NCBI RefSeq assembly: GCF_001540865.1
Contig: NC_033631.1
Location: forward strand, 6,456,392 to 6,520,391
Direction of reading: 5' to 3'
Origin: Ananas comosus
Lineage: Eukaryota; Streptophyta; Magnoliopsida; Poales; Bromeliaceae
Length of the DNA: 64,000 bases
Below the pieces are notes generated by a model. The model ran no database searches, was not told the origin of the DNA, and saw only the letters and a program-made list of their open reading frames with translations. Both the position numbers and the translations under genes were made by a program. Position 1 is the stretch's first letter. Every line of letters begins with the position of its first letter. Below, piece after piece: positions 47,592 to 58,458 of the stretch.

Positions 47592-48309
47592 GGCTAAATT
47601 ACATAAAACTTCTTTATAAATATCCCTTTTTTCACTTTTTGCCTCTAACATTTAAAAACCTATATTTTATCCTCTCAACATTTTAAGTTGTTACATTTAT
47701 ACTTAATTTGGTATTAAGGCGGATATAATAGAATGGAGATGAGAAAAAACATATAGAAATATGCTTCTGCTTTCTCCGATGTAACCGCAGAAAATATATC
47801 GTAACAAACTAACCGCAATATGCGCCAGATTGCGTTACGTGCGGTGAGAAACGACGATAAGAAAATACCCTGTTTGTTTCCATACGTAATATTGCGTTCC
47901 GCATATCGCGATAAGTCGGTTACGACATATTTTCTGCCGTCCCACCGGAGACCGCAAAAACATCTCCCTATATGGTTTTTCCTCAACTCCATTTTATCTA
48001 ATAGCATTAGATAAATCTCAATACCAAACTAAGCCTTACTCTCCTCTATCAGGTTTTCATCACTATCCCGTCTATTTCTTATAATTTATACCGAAAAATG
48101 CCCTTCAAAATAACAAACAAATATTATAAAATTATTTTTTCTTATAAAAAAAGTAAGGACAATTCGGTCATTTTGCCCCTCCTTTAACGCTGTACCCTCC
48201 TGAAAATAGTTTTGAAATTTTAACAAGGGACAAAATATAGATTTTTAAAAGGTAGGAAGAAAAAAATAAAAAAGTAAGTATTTACAGAAAAATTTTCTAT
48301 AATTTAGCC
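47592..48309. mobile_element. Second TIR element of the same Mutator-like family
   Basis: Ends GGCTAAATTACATAAAAC and ATTTTCTATAATTTAGCC are inverted, with similarity running about 90 bp inward, and resemble the termini of the element at 45840-46488. A 9-bp duplication is not evident, so it is older or rearranged. A nested palindromic insert occupies about 47720-48005. Confidence 0.6.
47720..48005. mobile_element. Nested palindromic MITE-like insert
   Basis: AATGGAGATGAGAAAAAACA on the left faces GGTTTTTCCTCAACTCCATT on the right, and the inner arms also pair (CCGCAGAAAATATATCGTAAC against GTTACGACATATTTTCTGCC). Its CpG-containing middle contrasts with its AT-rich surroundings. No coding role is likely. 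Confidence 0.6.
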
Positions 48310-48349
48310 AATTTTACCATCTTCGAATACACGCACTTATATGTCTAGT

Positions 48350-49086
48350 TTGTTGGAACAAATGCCGCAACGAAAATTTGATTGTGATTTAAATCTAACT
48401 AAATTTGTGGTGAAAATAAATAAATCAACTTACAGGTAATCGCTAAATTCCAAAACTGTGAAAAAAGAATATCACAATATTAATCCGGAATTACGCCTTA
48501 GATTGTTGGAACGAATATCGCAACAAAAATCTAATTATGATTTAAATCTAACTAAATTTTATTATAAAAATAAATAAATCAACTTACAGATAATTGTTAA
48601 ATTCAAATAAAAAATTTGACCGTTCCGCACGCGATCGAGGCTTCCAACGTTCCTCTTGAACGTTGATGTGACGTCCTCTTGTATATTTAAATAGAGGTTG
48701 CATCTAGTGCTAATCAACTTAACAAACAGTGAAAAGAAAAAAAAAATATTTGCCCGTAATCTTGAAGCTAGATTATTTGAAGATTGAATTTTAATTTTAT
48801 TTTGTGATTCTTTTATCGCCGGGTATTGAAAGAAGCTCCGTCAACCTCTTCCGCGTTCGTGTCCGTAGGAGGAGGAATTCCGGTCGTATCTTGGGGCAGT
48901 ATTTCCGGTTAATCCCGCACGAAGGACGGGAATACGCCTTAGGATAGTGCCTCGCACGCTTCTGGATCGATCAAATTCTTTATTTGGATTTAGCAATTAT
49001 CTGTAAGTTGATTTATTTATTTTCATAATAAAATTTAGTTAAATTTAAATCACAATTAAATTTTCGTTGCGGTATTTGTTCCAACA
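48350..49086. mobile_element. Inverted-repeat element with TG..CA ends, plus an extra arm
   Basis: 48504-49086 starts TGTTGGAACGAATATCGCAA and ends TTGCGGTATTTGTTCCAACA; the arms are inverted for about 110 bp (AATAAATAAATCAACTTACA against TGTAAGTTGATTTATTTATT). A further, similar arm precedes it (48356-48460, TGTTGGAACAAATGCCGCAA). The centre holds a TATTTAAATAGAGG TATA-like site and a moderately GC-rich block near 48820-48960. No coding sequence; class unresolved between a TIR element and an LTR in inverted arrangement. Confidence 0.6.
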
Positions 49087-49327
49087 TAGTTTTATGTCAA
49101 TAACCCTCTGGTTCCCATCTATATTTTACCATCTTCCAATTTAAATATTATTATACGGAGACAAAATATTTAGTGGCGAAATATCCTTTTGTCATTTAAA
49201 AGCAAATACTTAGCGGCTAAATTTCATGTATGTTGCAAAATGGAAAAAGTGGAGATTTTGTAGGACCTCATTAGCGACGAAGTAACTTTATGTTAAAACT
49301 TAGTTGCTATTAGTTTAGTAAGAACAA
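49087..49327. other. Unassigned host sequence left of Helitron
   Basis: Contains TTTAGTGGCGAAATA and TTAGCGGCTAAATTTC, resembling subterminal motifs of CACTA-type elements; similar short motifs continue right of the Helitron. Probably an old DNA-transposon remnant. Confidence 0.35.
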
Positions 49328-50181
49328 CTAGTGAAGTTACCCGCGCATTGCGGCGGAATGATACTATAGAATATAAAATATAAATAAAATAAAAATTTTA
49401 AATTTTTTGATTTGATATGGGACTTAAATAAACACAAATATAAAATATAAAATAGATATAGGTATAGACATAACAAAATTTATAATTTTGGTAAATAAAT
49501 CACACGTAATAATAATAAAATAAGCAATAAAATTTTTTTTACCCCACACACATCTTCATTGCACTATCGACATCGGAGAGGCAAATTCCGATCTTTATAT
49601 CGCCTTCGCCGCTAATGTCGAGCTCCTTTTTAGTCACGACCATATCAATCCCGTATCCACATCCTCTGCTTCTTCTCTCTCACTGACTCCAAATCCATCA
49701 TCGTTTTCTTCTACAGCGCTCCGTCGCGATCCTCGAAACCCTAATTTCAATCCACACACAACAAAAAATTTAAAAAAGTTATAAAACATGAGCCCTTTTT
49801 GTGCGCTAAGAAAAAAAGAAAAAAAATAATATGAAAAAAAAGATATGAAGAAATGGAAATGAAATCATGTAAACATATTAATTGAGAGATAGGGGGGGAG
49901 AAAAAAAAACAATATGAAAAAAAAAAAGGAGAAATGGAGATGAAACCATGTAAACATATTATATAATTGAGAGATAGGGGGGTTAGGAAGATGAAGCATT
50001 GGGTGGGGGGTTAGAAAGATAAAGCATTGGATGGAGATGATATTATGTAAACACATTAATTGAGAGGTGGGAGTTTAGGAAGATGAAACATTGGATGAAA
50101 AAGTTAGATGAGAGAAGAGAAAAAGTGAAGGAGAATTCGCCACGTGGCAAAAAATTAGGAGAAATAATGTATAGATATAGA
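49328..50181 (-). mobile_element. Non-autonomous Helitron
   Basis: On the minus strand it starts TCTATATCTATACATTATTT at 50181 and ends CTAG at 49328, with a GC-rich hairpin CCGCCGCAATGCGCGGG 8 bases before that end. Flanking bases are A and T, the insertion site expected for Helitrons. About 854 bp. The middle (49545-49770) is less AT-rich and looks like captured transcript sequence (CGACATCGGAGAGGCAAATT, CTCGAAACCCTAATTTC). 49850-50100 carries diverged direct repeats around ATGTAAACATATTAATTGAG and GGAAGATGAARCATTGG. No RepHel coding region, so it would need an autonomous partner. Confidence 0.72.
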
Positions 50182-50816
50182 TTTTTTCACACTAGGTCTA
50201 TTTTAGCGACAAATCATAATTAACAATGACAAAATTTGACGTCACTATACGATTCCATAATTTTTTTTTTTTTGAGAGATAGATAGCACGCTACCCGCTT
50301 CGTTTATTTCATTTAGAAATAAACTTAGCTGGAAATGTGAAACAACTAGGATTCGAACTTAGGTCTCGGGTACCAACCACCAAGCCCTTTGCCACTTGCT
50401 CTAGATATGTGGTTGCTAGAACACTACTTTTAGCAATATATTGATGTATTATCACTAATACATTAAAAATCTGCTGCGAATTATTTTTGTTGCTAAATAT
50501 TTATAAAATAAAATTTAAGTTATTTTATTTAGTTAAACAAAAAATTTAGTTTTTGTTTCACAATATATATATATACTGTTAAACATATATACTAGCTAAG
50601 CGCTATAATTACAGACGACAATGTAGTAAAATATAGCATTTTGTTATAATTATAGATAATTAAAAATCATTTGCATGTACGTGGTATGTTTTCCATTTCT
50701 CTAAAATCAAATCTTATGAGATTCAAAATAAAAGTTTAACAATATAAGTAAGTCACATGGTATTCAAAATGCGTGAATATTAAAATCATAAATTCTAGGT
50801 GTAGAAACGGTATACG
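50182..50816. other. AT-rich DNA with DNA-transposon-like motifs
   Basis: Contains ACACTACTTTTAGCAATATA and TTTTTGTTGCTAAATATT around 50430-50510, resembling subterminal sequence of the fragment at 1886. No boundaries can be set and no gene was seen. Confidence 0.35.
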
Positions 50817-51325
50817 TACAATTTTGCGCTTAGACATTTGTTGGTACTTAGAAAATTCTCCACAGATAATATAACCATATTAACTACATATTTTCTTGAA
50901 AAGATAAATCAATTTAAGCTATATTATTGTATGTAAATAAATTAGAAAATAAAAAAAATAAAAATAAAAGAGAAAAGAGAAAATTCCAAAATCTTCATCT
51001 TTCAGTATGTGCATAGAGTATATATTAGATGCTGTTTCTTTTTCCTCAATTATTTATTTTTTTTATTTTCTAATTTATTTACATACAATTTTGCGCTTAG
51101 ACATTTGTTGGTACTTAGAAAATTCTCCACAGATAATATAACCATATTAACTACATATTTTCTTGAAAAGATAAATCAATTTAAGCTATATTATTGTATG
51201 TAAATAAATTAGAAAATAAAAAAAATAAAAATAAAAGAGAAAAGAGAAAATTCCAAAATCTTCATCTTTCAGTATGTGCATAGAGTATATATTAGATGCT
51301 GTTTCTTTTTCCTCAATTATTTATT
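50817..51325 (+). repeat. 242-bp direct repeat with inverted spacer
   Basis: 50817-51058 and 51084-51325 read the same base for base by eye (TACAATTTTGCGCTTAGAC through CCTCAATTATTTATT). The 25-bp spacer and its edges are the reverse complement of an internal stretch of the repeat (about 50928-50964, TATGTAAATAAATTAGAAAA). This is consistent with a recent template-switch duplication or an assembly artefact. Confidence 0.88.
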
Positions 51326-51632
51326 GACCTGGTTGATCTATCACCTATAATATTCTAATATAGTGCAATAATAGTACCAAATGTACATTCGGATTTGATG
51401 TTCACTAGTCACAAATAGAGAAAAACAAAATATATAATTTAAAATAATACAAAATAACCATTATTCTCTGAGGTGGAAACAGTGCATTATTATTAGGCTT
51501 GAAAATTTTTTATTTTCAAGATATGAACTTGAATTAAATGAAAATAATTAAATCAGACAACTAACCCGGTGCAACGTAATATTATTATTGCCCAAAAACT
51601 TAAGCTTCAAGAGAAAGAATATATTTTATACT

Positions 51633-52178
51633 GAGTCCGGCTACTATACTCTTATAAGTGTGATCGCTTTCGTACTCATAAATTATTTTCGATGATAGAG
51701 CTTCTGAATCGACGATCCATACAGTTAAATATTATTTAGAGCATTTAAAACTTCTAGAAATCAAATTTTATAATTTTTCGATATTATTTACCTTACGATC
51801 AAAAGCTCACAAAATTTACAATTTTTAACGGCCGATATGAGATATTTGCTAGTTGAATGGTGAAAAGAATAGAAATAGGTTGAATTTTTGATAGAAAATT
51901 ATATTCACTACCTAAATAAATATCAATAACTTTGATCTTAAATTGAAGAATTCGATCATCCATTTTTAGGATGTCGTTCGATTTTAACCGTTCATTTTAT
52001 ACCCGCTTGATGGACTTTATAACGATTTCAAAAAATTACGAAATTTATTTTCTAGAAGTTTCAAATACTCTAGATCAAATTTAACGGTGTAGATCGTAAA
52101 TTTGAAAACCCCAACATCGAAAACCACTTATGAATACGAAGTGCTCTATACTCATAAGAGTATAGTAACCCCACTCTA
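51633..52178. mobile_element. Fold-back element
   Basis: Left end GAGTCCGGCTACTATACTCT and right end GAGTATAGTAACCCCACTC are inverted; inner arms pair (TTTTCGATGATAGAGCTTCT against AACCCCAACATCGAAAACC). TA-rich repeats lie on both sides. About 546 bp, same family architecture as the 34.7-37.7 kb cluster. Confidence 0.75.
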
Positions 52179-52198
52179 TATCTATATATATATAGAGA

Positions 52199-52487
52199 GA
52201 GAATTGAGCTCCTATACTTTTAAAAGTACCAAGTTATTGGTGCTTGTAAGTTTTTGGCCCTTAGATTAAGGAATATGCGGTTAGGATGATGTGGGCCCCC
52301 TAGGGTTGAGTAAGTGGTTGGTTTAATCTACGTCTTTGATCTTTGAATTTTTTACCGTTAAATCTACGTCTTTGATCATTTTCACCCGTTAGATTATACT
52401 ATTCAACCAACCACCCACTCAACCCAAGGGTTAAAAATTTACAAGCACCAATGACTCGGTACTTTTAAAAGCATAGAAGCTCAATTA
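52199..52487. mobile_element. Short fold-back element
   Basis: GAGAATTGAGCTCCTATACT on the left and AGCATAGAAGCTCAATT on the right, with ACTTTTAAAAGTACCAAGTT facing GACTCGGTACTTTTAAAAG. It lies between TA microsatellites, is about 288 bp long and non-coding. The terminal motif matches the longer family although the interior differs. Confidence 0.72.
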
Positions 52488-52932
52488 TATATATATATAT
52501 ATATATAAACAACCACTTTTCATGGCACCAAATAACAAAATACCCATCTTTATATTTTAAAGTTTCATTTGTGATTGCAGAGTATGTATTACTCTTAGCT
52601 AGCAAAGTGTATAGAAAAAATATTCGGTTGTTTCCATAAGAAATAGTACATTGCTATGATAACATTAATCTAGTTAAGAAATACTTTCTACGGTCCTATG
52701 AGAAATTAAGAAAGAATATTTCCATATATTTTTGCTCAATATTTTCTTTTTTTTTTTTCTTTTTTTTTCTTTTTTTTCTCTCTGTTATGAGTGTCAAGCA
52801 ATCCTTCATACAAGATGGACCGTTATAGGCCTAAAAAATTTGAAAGTACTTTTCAGCTCTTGTTCTCCAATAATAAAAAACTAGTTAAGGGCCGCACGAC
52901 GCGGCGAGAAGATATTATTGCAGTAAATTATT

Positions 52933-52963
<31 letters not shown>
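52488..52963. other. AT-rich spacer with microsatellites
   Basis: TA repeat at 52487-52508, T-rich run at 52746-52780 and TA repeat at 52936-52964. No gene was seen. Confidence 0.5.
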
Positions 52964-52967
<4 letters not shown>

Positions 52968-53488
52968 CATCTATTATTCTATTAATAGGATTGAGGACAT
53001 TATCCTATCAAGTCGTTTGAATGATCGGAACTTCAAATTGATAATCGGCACTGTTGAAATTGATCTATACAATTAGAAATGTTTAGAAACCAAATTTTGT
53101 AATATTTAAAAATCATTATCGAATTCATCTTAAGAGTTGAAAAATGAACGGTCATAAATGAATAACTTTCTTAAAATAGAGATTAGACTTTCTCAATTCA
53201 TAATCAGAGTTATCAAACATTATCCGAATAGTATAAAAAATTTTCTATCAAAAATTCAAGCAATTTGGATTGCTCTACACCGTTAAACAAGCAAACGGCT
53301 TATATAGGCCGTCAAAAATTACCAATTTTACGACACTTTGATCACCATGTAAATAATTTTTAAAATTTATGAAATTTAGTTTCTAGATATTTCAGATACT
53401 CTAGATCAACTTCAACGGCTCCGATTATCGATTCGAAATCTCAATCATCAAGACCAATTTGATAGGATAAGTGCTACTGTCCTCTTAA

Positions 53489-53491
<3 letters not shown>
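52964..53491. mobile_element. Fold-back element, diverged
   Basis: TATCCTATCAAGTCGTTTGA near the left faces CAATTTGATAGGATAAGTG near the right; inner arms pair (TTGATAATCGGCACTGTTGA against TCAACGGCTCCGATTATCGA). (TA)n lies on its left and (TG)n on its right. About 528 bp. Confidence 0.68.
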
Positions 53492-53542
<51 letters not shown>

Positions 53543-53546
53543 TTAT

Positions 53547-54076
53547 GAGTGAGGCTACTATGCTTCTGGAAGCACGGAGCCAGGTCGTTTTCCATGTTGT
53601 GACTTTCATCGTCGATCGGCTCCGTTAGACTTGATCTAGAGTATTTGAAGTACCTAGAAAATAAATTTTATAATTTTTCAATATCATTTGCCTAGTGATC
53701 GAAGGGGCTCAAAATTAATAATTTTAATGGCCGTAGTGAGCCGTTTGCAAGTTTAACGGTGTAGAAATATCCAAATCACGTGAAATTTTGATAAAAAAAT
53801 TTTTATACTATATAAAACAAGATCAATACGTTTGATCTAAAATTTTAATGTCATATTATCACGTTTTGTAAGGTTTTTATTTTCAGCCGTTGATTTTGAG
53901 CCCCTTCGTTCACTAGGCAAATAATATCGAAAAATCGCATAATTTATTTTCTAGGTACTTCAAATACTCTAGATCAAATTTAATGGAGCCGATTGACGAT
54001 TCGAAAGTCGCAACATGAAAAATGACCTGAAAGCATGGAAGGCTCCGTACTTTCAGAAGCATAGTAGCCTCACTCT
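53547..54076. mobile_element. Fold-back element, complete copy
   Basis: Ends GAGTGAGGCTACTATGCTTC and GAAGCATAGTAGCCTCACTC are perfect inverted repeats, followed inward by paired arms with GATCGGCTCCGTTAGACTTG against AAATTTAATGGAGCCGATTG. Length is 530 bp, between (TG)n on the left and TATATATA on the right. No coding sequence. Confidence 0.8.
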
Positions 54077-54084
54077 ATATATAT

Positions 54085-55400
54085 TGTTCAGCTACTATAC
54101 TTTTGTAACTACACACCCCATTGTACTCATAAGTTTTTGAATTAATTTTAAGATTAATTTCGGATTTAAATTCAAAATGTTAAAATTTTATTTTTGGGGA
54201 CTAAAGTGAAAAATAAAATTAGAGACTAAAATTGACATGCAAAATAAAGTTAAATAGGCGATGGCATGATAATATCGTTAATTCTAAAATCTCTTTTTAC
54301 AGTGCCATTTTATTGCGATAAAATCAAGAGATTTGAAATTTTGATTGCAAAAAAAAGATTAAGGATTAAAATAAAAAATAGTGAAAATGTTGGGACCAAT
54401 GTGCGATTAATTCTTAAAAAAATTGCATGTGGGGCACCCCACAAACCCTAAAATACGGGGAGACCTTATTTTAAGATTAATTTTAATATTAATTCTGGAT
54501 TTAAATTTAAAATTTTGAATTTTTATTTTTGGAGACTAAAGTAAAAAAATAAAGTTTACGGACTAAAATTGACATGCAAAAAAAAGCTAAATAGGCAATG
54601 GCATGATAATATCGTTAATTCTAAAACCTCTTTTAACAGTGTCATTTTATTGCGATGAAATCAAGAGATTCAAAAATTTAATTGCAAAAAAAAAAGATTG
54701 AGGACCAAAATAAAAAAATAGTGAAAAGGTTGGAACCAATACGTGATTAATTCGTAAAAAAAATGGGATTAAAATTGATGTGCAAAAGAAAGCTAAATAG
54801 GCGATGGCATGATAATATCGTTAATTCTAAAACCTCTTTTAACAGTGCCATTTTATTGCGATGAAATCAAGAGATTCAAAAATTTAATTGCAAAAAAAAA
54901 AGATTGAGGACCAAAATAAAAAAATAGTGAAAAGGTTGGAACCAATACGTGATTAATTCGTAAAAAAAATGGGATTAAAATTGATGTGCAAAAGAAAGCT
55001 AAATAACCGATGGCATGATAATATCGTTAATTTTAAAACCTTTTTTAACAGTACCATTTTATTGCGATAAAATCAAGAGATTCGAAAATTTGATTGCAAA
55101 AAAAAAAAGATTGAGGATCAAAATAAAAAATAGTGAAAATATCGGGACCAATATGCGATTAATTCGTAAAAAAATTGCATGTGGGCCTCACAACCCTCCC
55201 AAAATAAGGGGATAAATCGATACGCTTTAAACCACAAGGGTTTAACAGTTGAGACGTAATTGCAATAAAATCAAAAAAAAAAGTGAGAACTTGATTGCAA
55301 AAAAAAAATATATATTAGGGACTAAAATAAAAATGATGCAAAGGTTAGGACCAATAGTGCAATTAACCCTCAATTTAAAAAAAAAAAAAGCATGTGGGCC
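54085..55400. repeat. Tandem repeat region, 206-bp and longer units
   Basis: ATGGCATGATAATATCGTTA recurs at about 54261, 54598, 54804 and 55010 (spacings 337, 206, 206). Each is followed by a CAGTGCCATTTTATTGCGAT-like segment and a poly-A containing GATTGAGGACCAAAATAA. A related fifth unit lies at 55250-55400. 54085-54150 begins with a partial fold-back terminus (GTTCAGCTACTATACTTTTG). Short frames on the repeat are by-products. Confidence 0.85.
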
Positions 55401-56018
55401 CCCGCCAAATAAGGAGAGGGCTTCATTTGGTTGCCTAGTTATATATTTATAAATAAAAATATAAATGGTGGCCACTGAACATTTGCTTCTCCCGTGTTGA
55501 CTCCAACCATGAAACCACTAATTTATAGAAAATAAGGAGAAAAACTCAGAGACCTGGTTAACATCGTTGCCGTTTTTTTTTTTTTGTTTTGAACATAACT
55601 TCTATATAAGTTGATATGTTGGCCAGCGGCTAGAGTTTCCTCTTCTGGTTATGATCAGATTTCTTATAATATACATTGGTCGGGTAATGGATGATAATTT
55701 CTTAGAAGAAAATTTAAACAGTTAAAAAAAAATAACCTTCAAATTGTTGTTCTTTATTGCTAAACAAATACAATCAATATAAAGAAGAAGAACTTGCATT
55801 TACAATCCACCTGCACACTCTTGTGTATAAAAAAATTTATTCAAAAACAAAAAAAACAACGAGGTCCAACAAGGCCTAAGAGTTTTTTTTAACTCTCTTA
55901 ATTTTTCATAATATGATGATAAATGTTTTCAACAATCAGATTCCTAGTAATGCTTGAGCTGGCCGAAAGCACCTATCTGGCTGCCATTAAGTTTCCTTAT
56001 TTAGAATAGAGCTATTGC
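55401..56018. other. AT-rich unit of a diverged repeat
   Basis: 55600-56000 resembles 56740-57170 and 57540-57950 (AGGTCCAACAARGCCTAA and CACACTCTTNTGTATAAA are shared), so this is the first of three old repeat units of roughly 0.8-1.1 kb. No gene was seen. Confidence 0.5.
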
Positions 56019-56440
56019 ATGGCTCCAGCACTCGCGCAACACTTGTTTCTGTATTGCATGACTCCAGCACTCACGCGACACTCGTTTCTATATTGCGTGA
56101 CTCCAGCACTCACGCGACACTCGTTTCTGTTGCACGGGTTTAGCACTCACTCAACACTCGTTTCTGTATTGCATGACTCCAACACTCACGCGGCACTTGT
56201 TTCTGTATTGCATGACTCCAACACTCACGCGACACTCGTTTCTGTTGCACAGGTTCAGCACTCACGCGACACTCGTTTTCATGGCGTACAGCTCCAGAAC
56301 ACATGCGACACTTGTTTTCGTATTACCTGGCTTCAGCACTCACACAATATTCGTTTTCATGGTGTACAGCTCCAGAACACCACGACACTCGTTTCCATAT
56401 TGCCTGGCTCCAGCACTCACGTGGCACTTATTTTCATCTA
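56019..56440 (+). repeat. 39-bp minisatellite, about ten units
   Basis: Units of about 39 bp with ATGACTCCAGCACTCACGCG and ACACTCGTTTCTGTATTGC, starting at 56019, 56058 and 56097 and then more diverged. As 39 is divisible by three the array stays open (154 codons) and encodes a 13-residue repeat such as MTPALTRHSFLYC. With no second coding signal I treat it as a repeat, not a gene. Confidence 0.85.
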
Positions 56441-56692
56441 CGGAAATTCCAAAATAGCTAGCGTTGTGCTATGTTCATGGTAGGCATCTCATCTTTCTCC
56501 TCTTTCTCCATAATTCCTAAATCCTTTCTATTCAATAGCATTAAGCAACCCAAAACAAAAAATTATCCCTCCAAAATTCTAAATATATGGAAACATTTTT
56601 AAACTCATCTCTTCCAACATTAGGAAATGGTGGACATAAAAAATTTGATTCTTAATTTGGTGGCTGTTCAAATCACCATTTTATAACATTGC

Positions 56693-56747
<55 letters not shown>

Positions 56748-58129
56748 TAAAACCTAGTTTGGTGCTATTGTCCTTCTTCAATATTTTTTGTATATAAATT
56801 TTGTATAATTGAATATGTGGACAGAAGGACTTCCCTCTTGTTGTCATAGTTAGTTTGCAAAGTACCCTAGCTGAGAGATGGATGACAAATTCTTCAAACA
56901 ATTAATTAAGCAAGTAAAAAAAAAAAAAAAAAAAACTGTTACTTTCAAACTTTTATTTGAGATAAGAGGATCAAACAATAAATCGTCCGCTTCACACTCT
57001 TTTGTATAAACACTTTACTGAAAATTTTAAACAAAAGAAATGAGGTCCAACAAAGCCTAATGTGTTTTTTGGTTTTTTTAGTTTTCTTAAAGTATGATGA
57101 TAGACATTTTCAACAATTAAATTCCTAACAACGCCTAAGTTGGTCGAAAGAAACATATCCATATCCGACCACGATTAAATTTTCTTAGTTAGAATAGAGC
57201 CATTACACGGGCCCGGTGTTCATAGGACACTCGTTTTTTAACTATGAAAATTCCAAAATAACTAACATTGTATTAGGTTCCTGGCTGGGCATCTTATCTT
57301 CCCACTCATTCTCTATTATCTCTAAATCCATTTCCTTCAATAGCGTTAGCCAGCCCTCTATACCAAATAGGCTCTATGAGATTCGAGAAATTTGAAAGCA
57401 GTTTAGAACTCTTATCCTCCAATGAAATGGTGGCGACAAAAAAAATTTCTTCTTCCATGACAATTCAAACCACCATTTTATAGTATCAGAGAAGAAAAAC
57501 CCTAACTTCTTGTTAGCCATTATTTTTCATCTTCTATTTTTTTAGATATAAATTCTATATGCTTAGATATGCCGGTGGATGAATTTCTTTATTGTTGTTA
57601 CAGTTAATTTCCATAATATCCTAACCGAGTTATGGATGACAAATTCTTCAGAACAACTAAAAAGTAAACAAAAAAAGCCTTTCAAACTTTTATCCTCTAT
57701 TGCCAAACAAAAAAAATCAGATTGAATATTACAAATACTAAATTCCACTCATATATGTACTATTTTCTATAAAAATTATCGTTAAAAGAAAAATAAATAG
57801 TAATGATGCTGAACAAGGCCTAAATTACTTTCTAATTTTCTTAGCTTTAGCAATATAAAAACAAATATTTTCAATAATCAAATTCCAAACTAGGCCTAAG
57901 CGGACCAAAGATGTCCACCCCCGCCAAAGTTTCCTGATTTAGATCTAGGCTGTCCCACGCCCCCACCACTCACGTGACATTTGCTACCACATATAGAGAC
58001 TCTGATAATGAATAACGTTGTGCTATTAGTATAGTAACTCATGCGATATGACGGATAGGTAATTGAAAAAAAATATATAAAATATCGACAAAAAAAAAGG
58101 AAACGGCGATGGAAGAAGCGATGATGAGG
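56441..58129. other. Diverged repeat units with long poly-A, no gene
   Basis: Second and third units of the 0.8-1.1 kb repeat noted at 55600. An uninterrupted A run of about 46 bases sits at 56695-56742. Short frames are not recognised. Confidence 0.5.
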
Positions 58130-58458
58130 TGTGACACCCCTATAGTCTCATATCAGATTGGAATGGAATTGTCATTGAATATATAAGAGGACTTTCTCCT
58201 AATAATAATAACTAGTTTAAACAATTTGGGCCGGTGGTTTTGGCCCAACGAATTATTATTGCCAGTAGGTCGGATCGTTACATTTGGTATCAAAATCGGT
58301 TCACCAGTCGGAAGTGTGAGGTGAGTCTTGGCTGAGCCAGGATCGGAATGTAGTGCCCCGGGTGTTTAGCGGTCTATCTTATTTCAGCATCTGCGGCTTG
58401 TCGACACGCCTAGTGGGTGCCGAGACAAATCAGAGTCATTTAGGCACGAATTGGACGC
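58130..58458 (+). mobile_element. TRIM-like LTR with PBS and partial internal region
   Basis: 58130-58282 starts TGTGACACCCCTATAG and ends GGTCGGATCGTTACA (153 bp) and contains GAATATATAAGAGG, a TATA-type site. It is followed by TTTGGTATCAAAATCGGTTC, a slightly decayed initiator-Met PBS at about 58285-58296, and GTGAGGTGAGTCTTGGCTGA, similar to the sequence after the Cassandra PBS. The internal region is cut at 58458/58459 by the gypsy LTR; no second LTR is seen. Confidence 0.65.

Noticed and set aside
47720..48005. Structured non-coding RNA gene
   Set aside because: The pairing is a simple end-to-end palindrome as in MITEs, nested in a TIR element, with no promoter box.
56019..56480. CRISPR-like array or repeat protein gene
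   Set aside because: Units are contiguous without unique spacers, the DNA is plant nuclear in character, and there is no supporting gene structure.
58349..58362. TGTAGTGCCCCGGG as the start of the right-hand gypsy LTR
   Set aside because: Related LTRs start TGNAATATACCG (18562, minus strand) and TGTAAGGTATCG (34706, minus strand), which matches 58459 instead.
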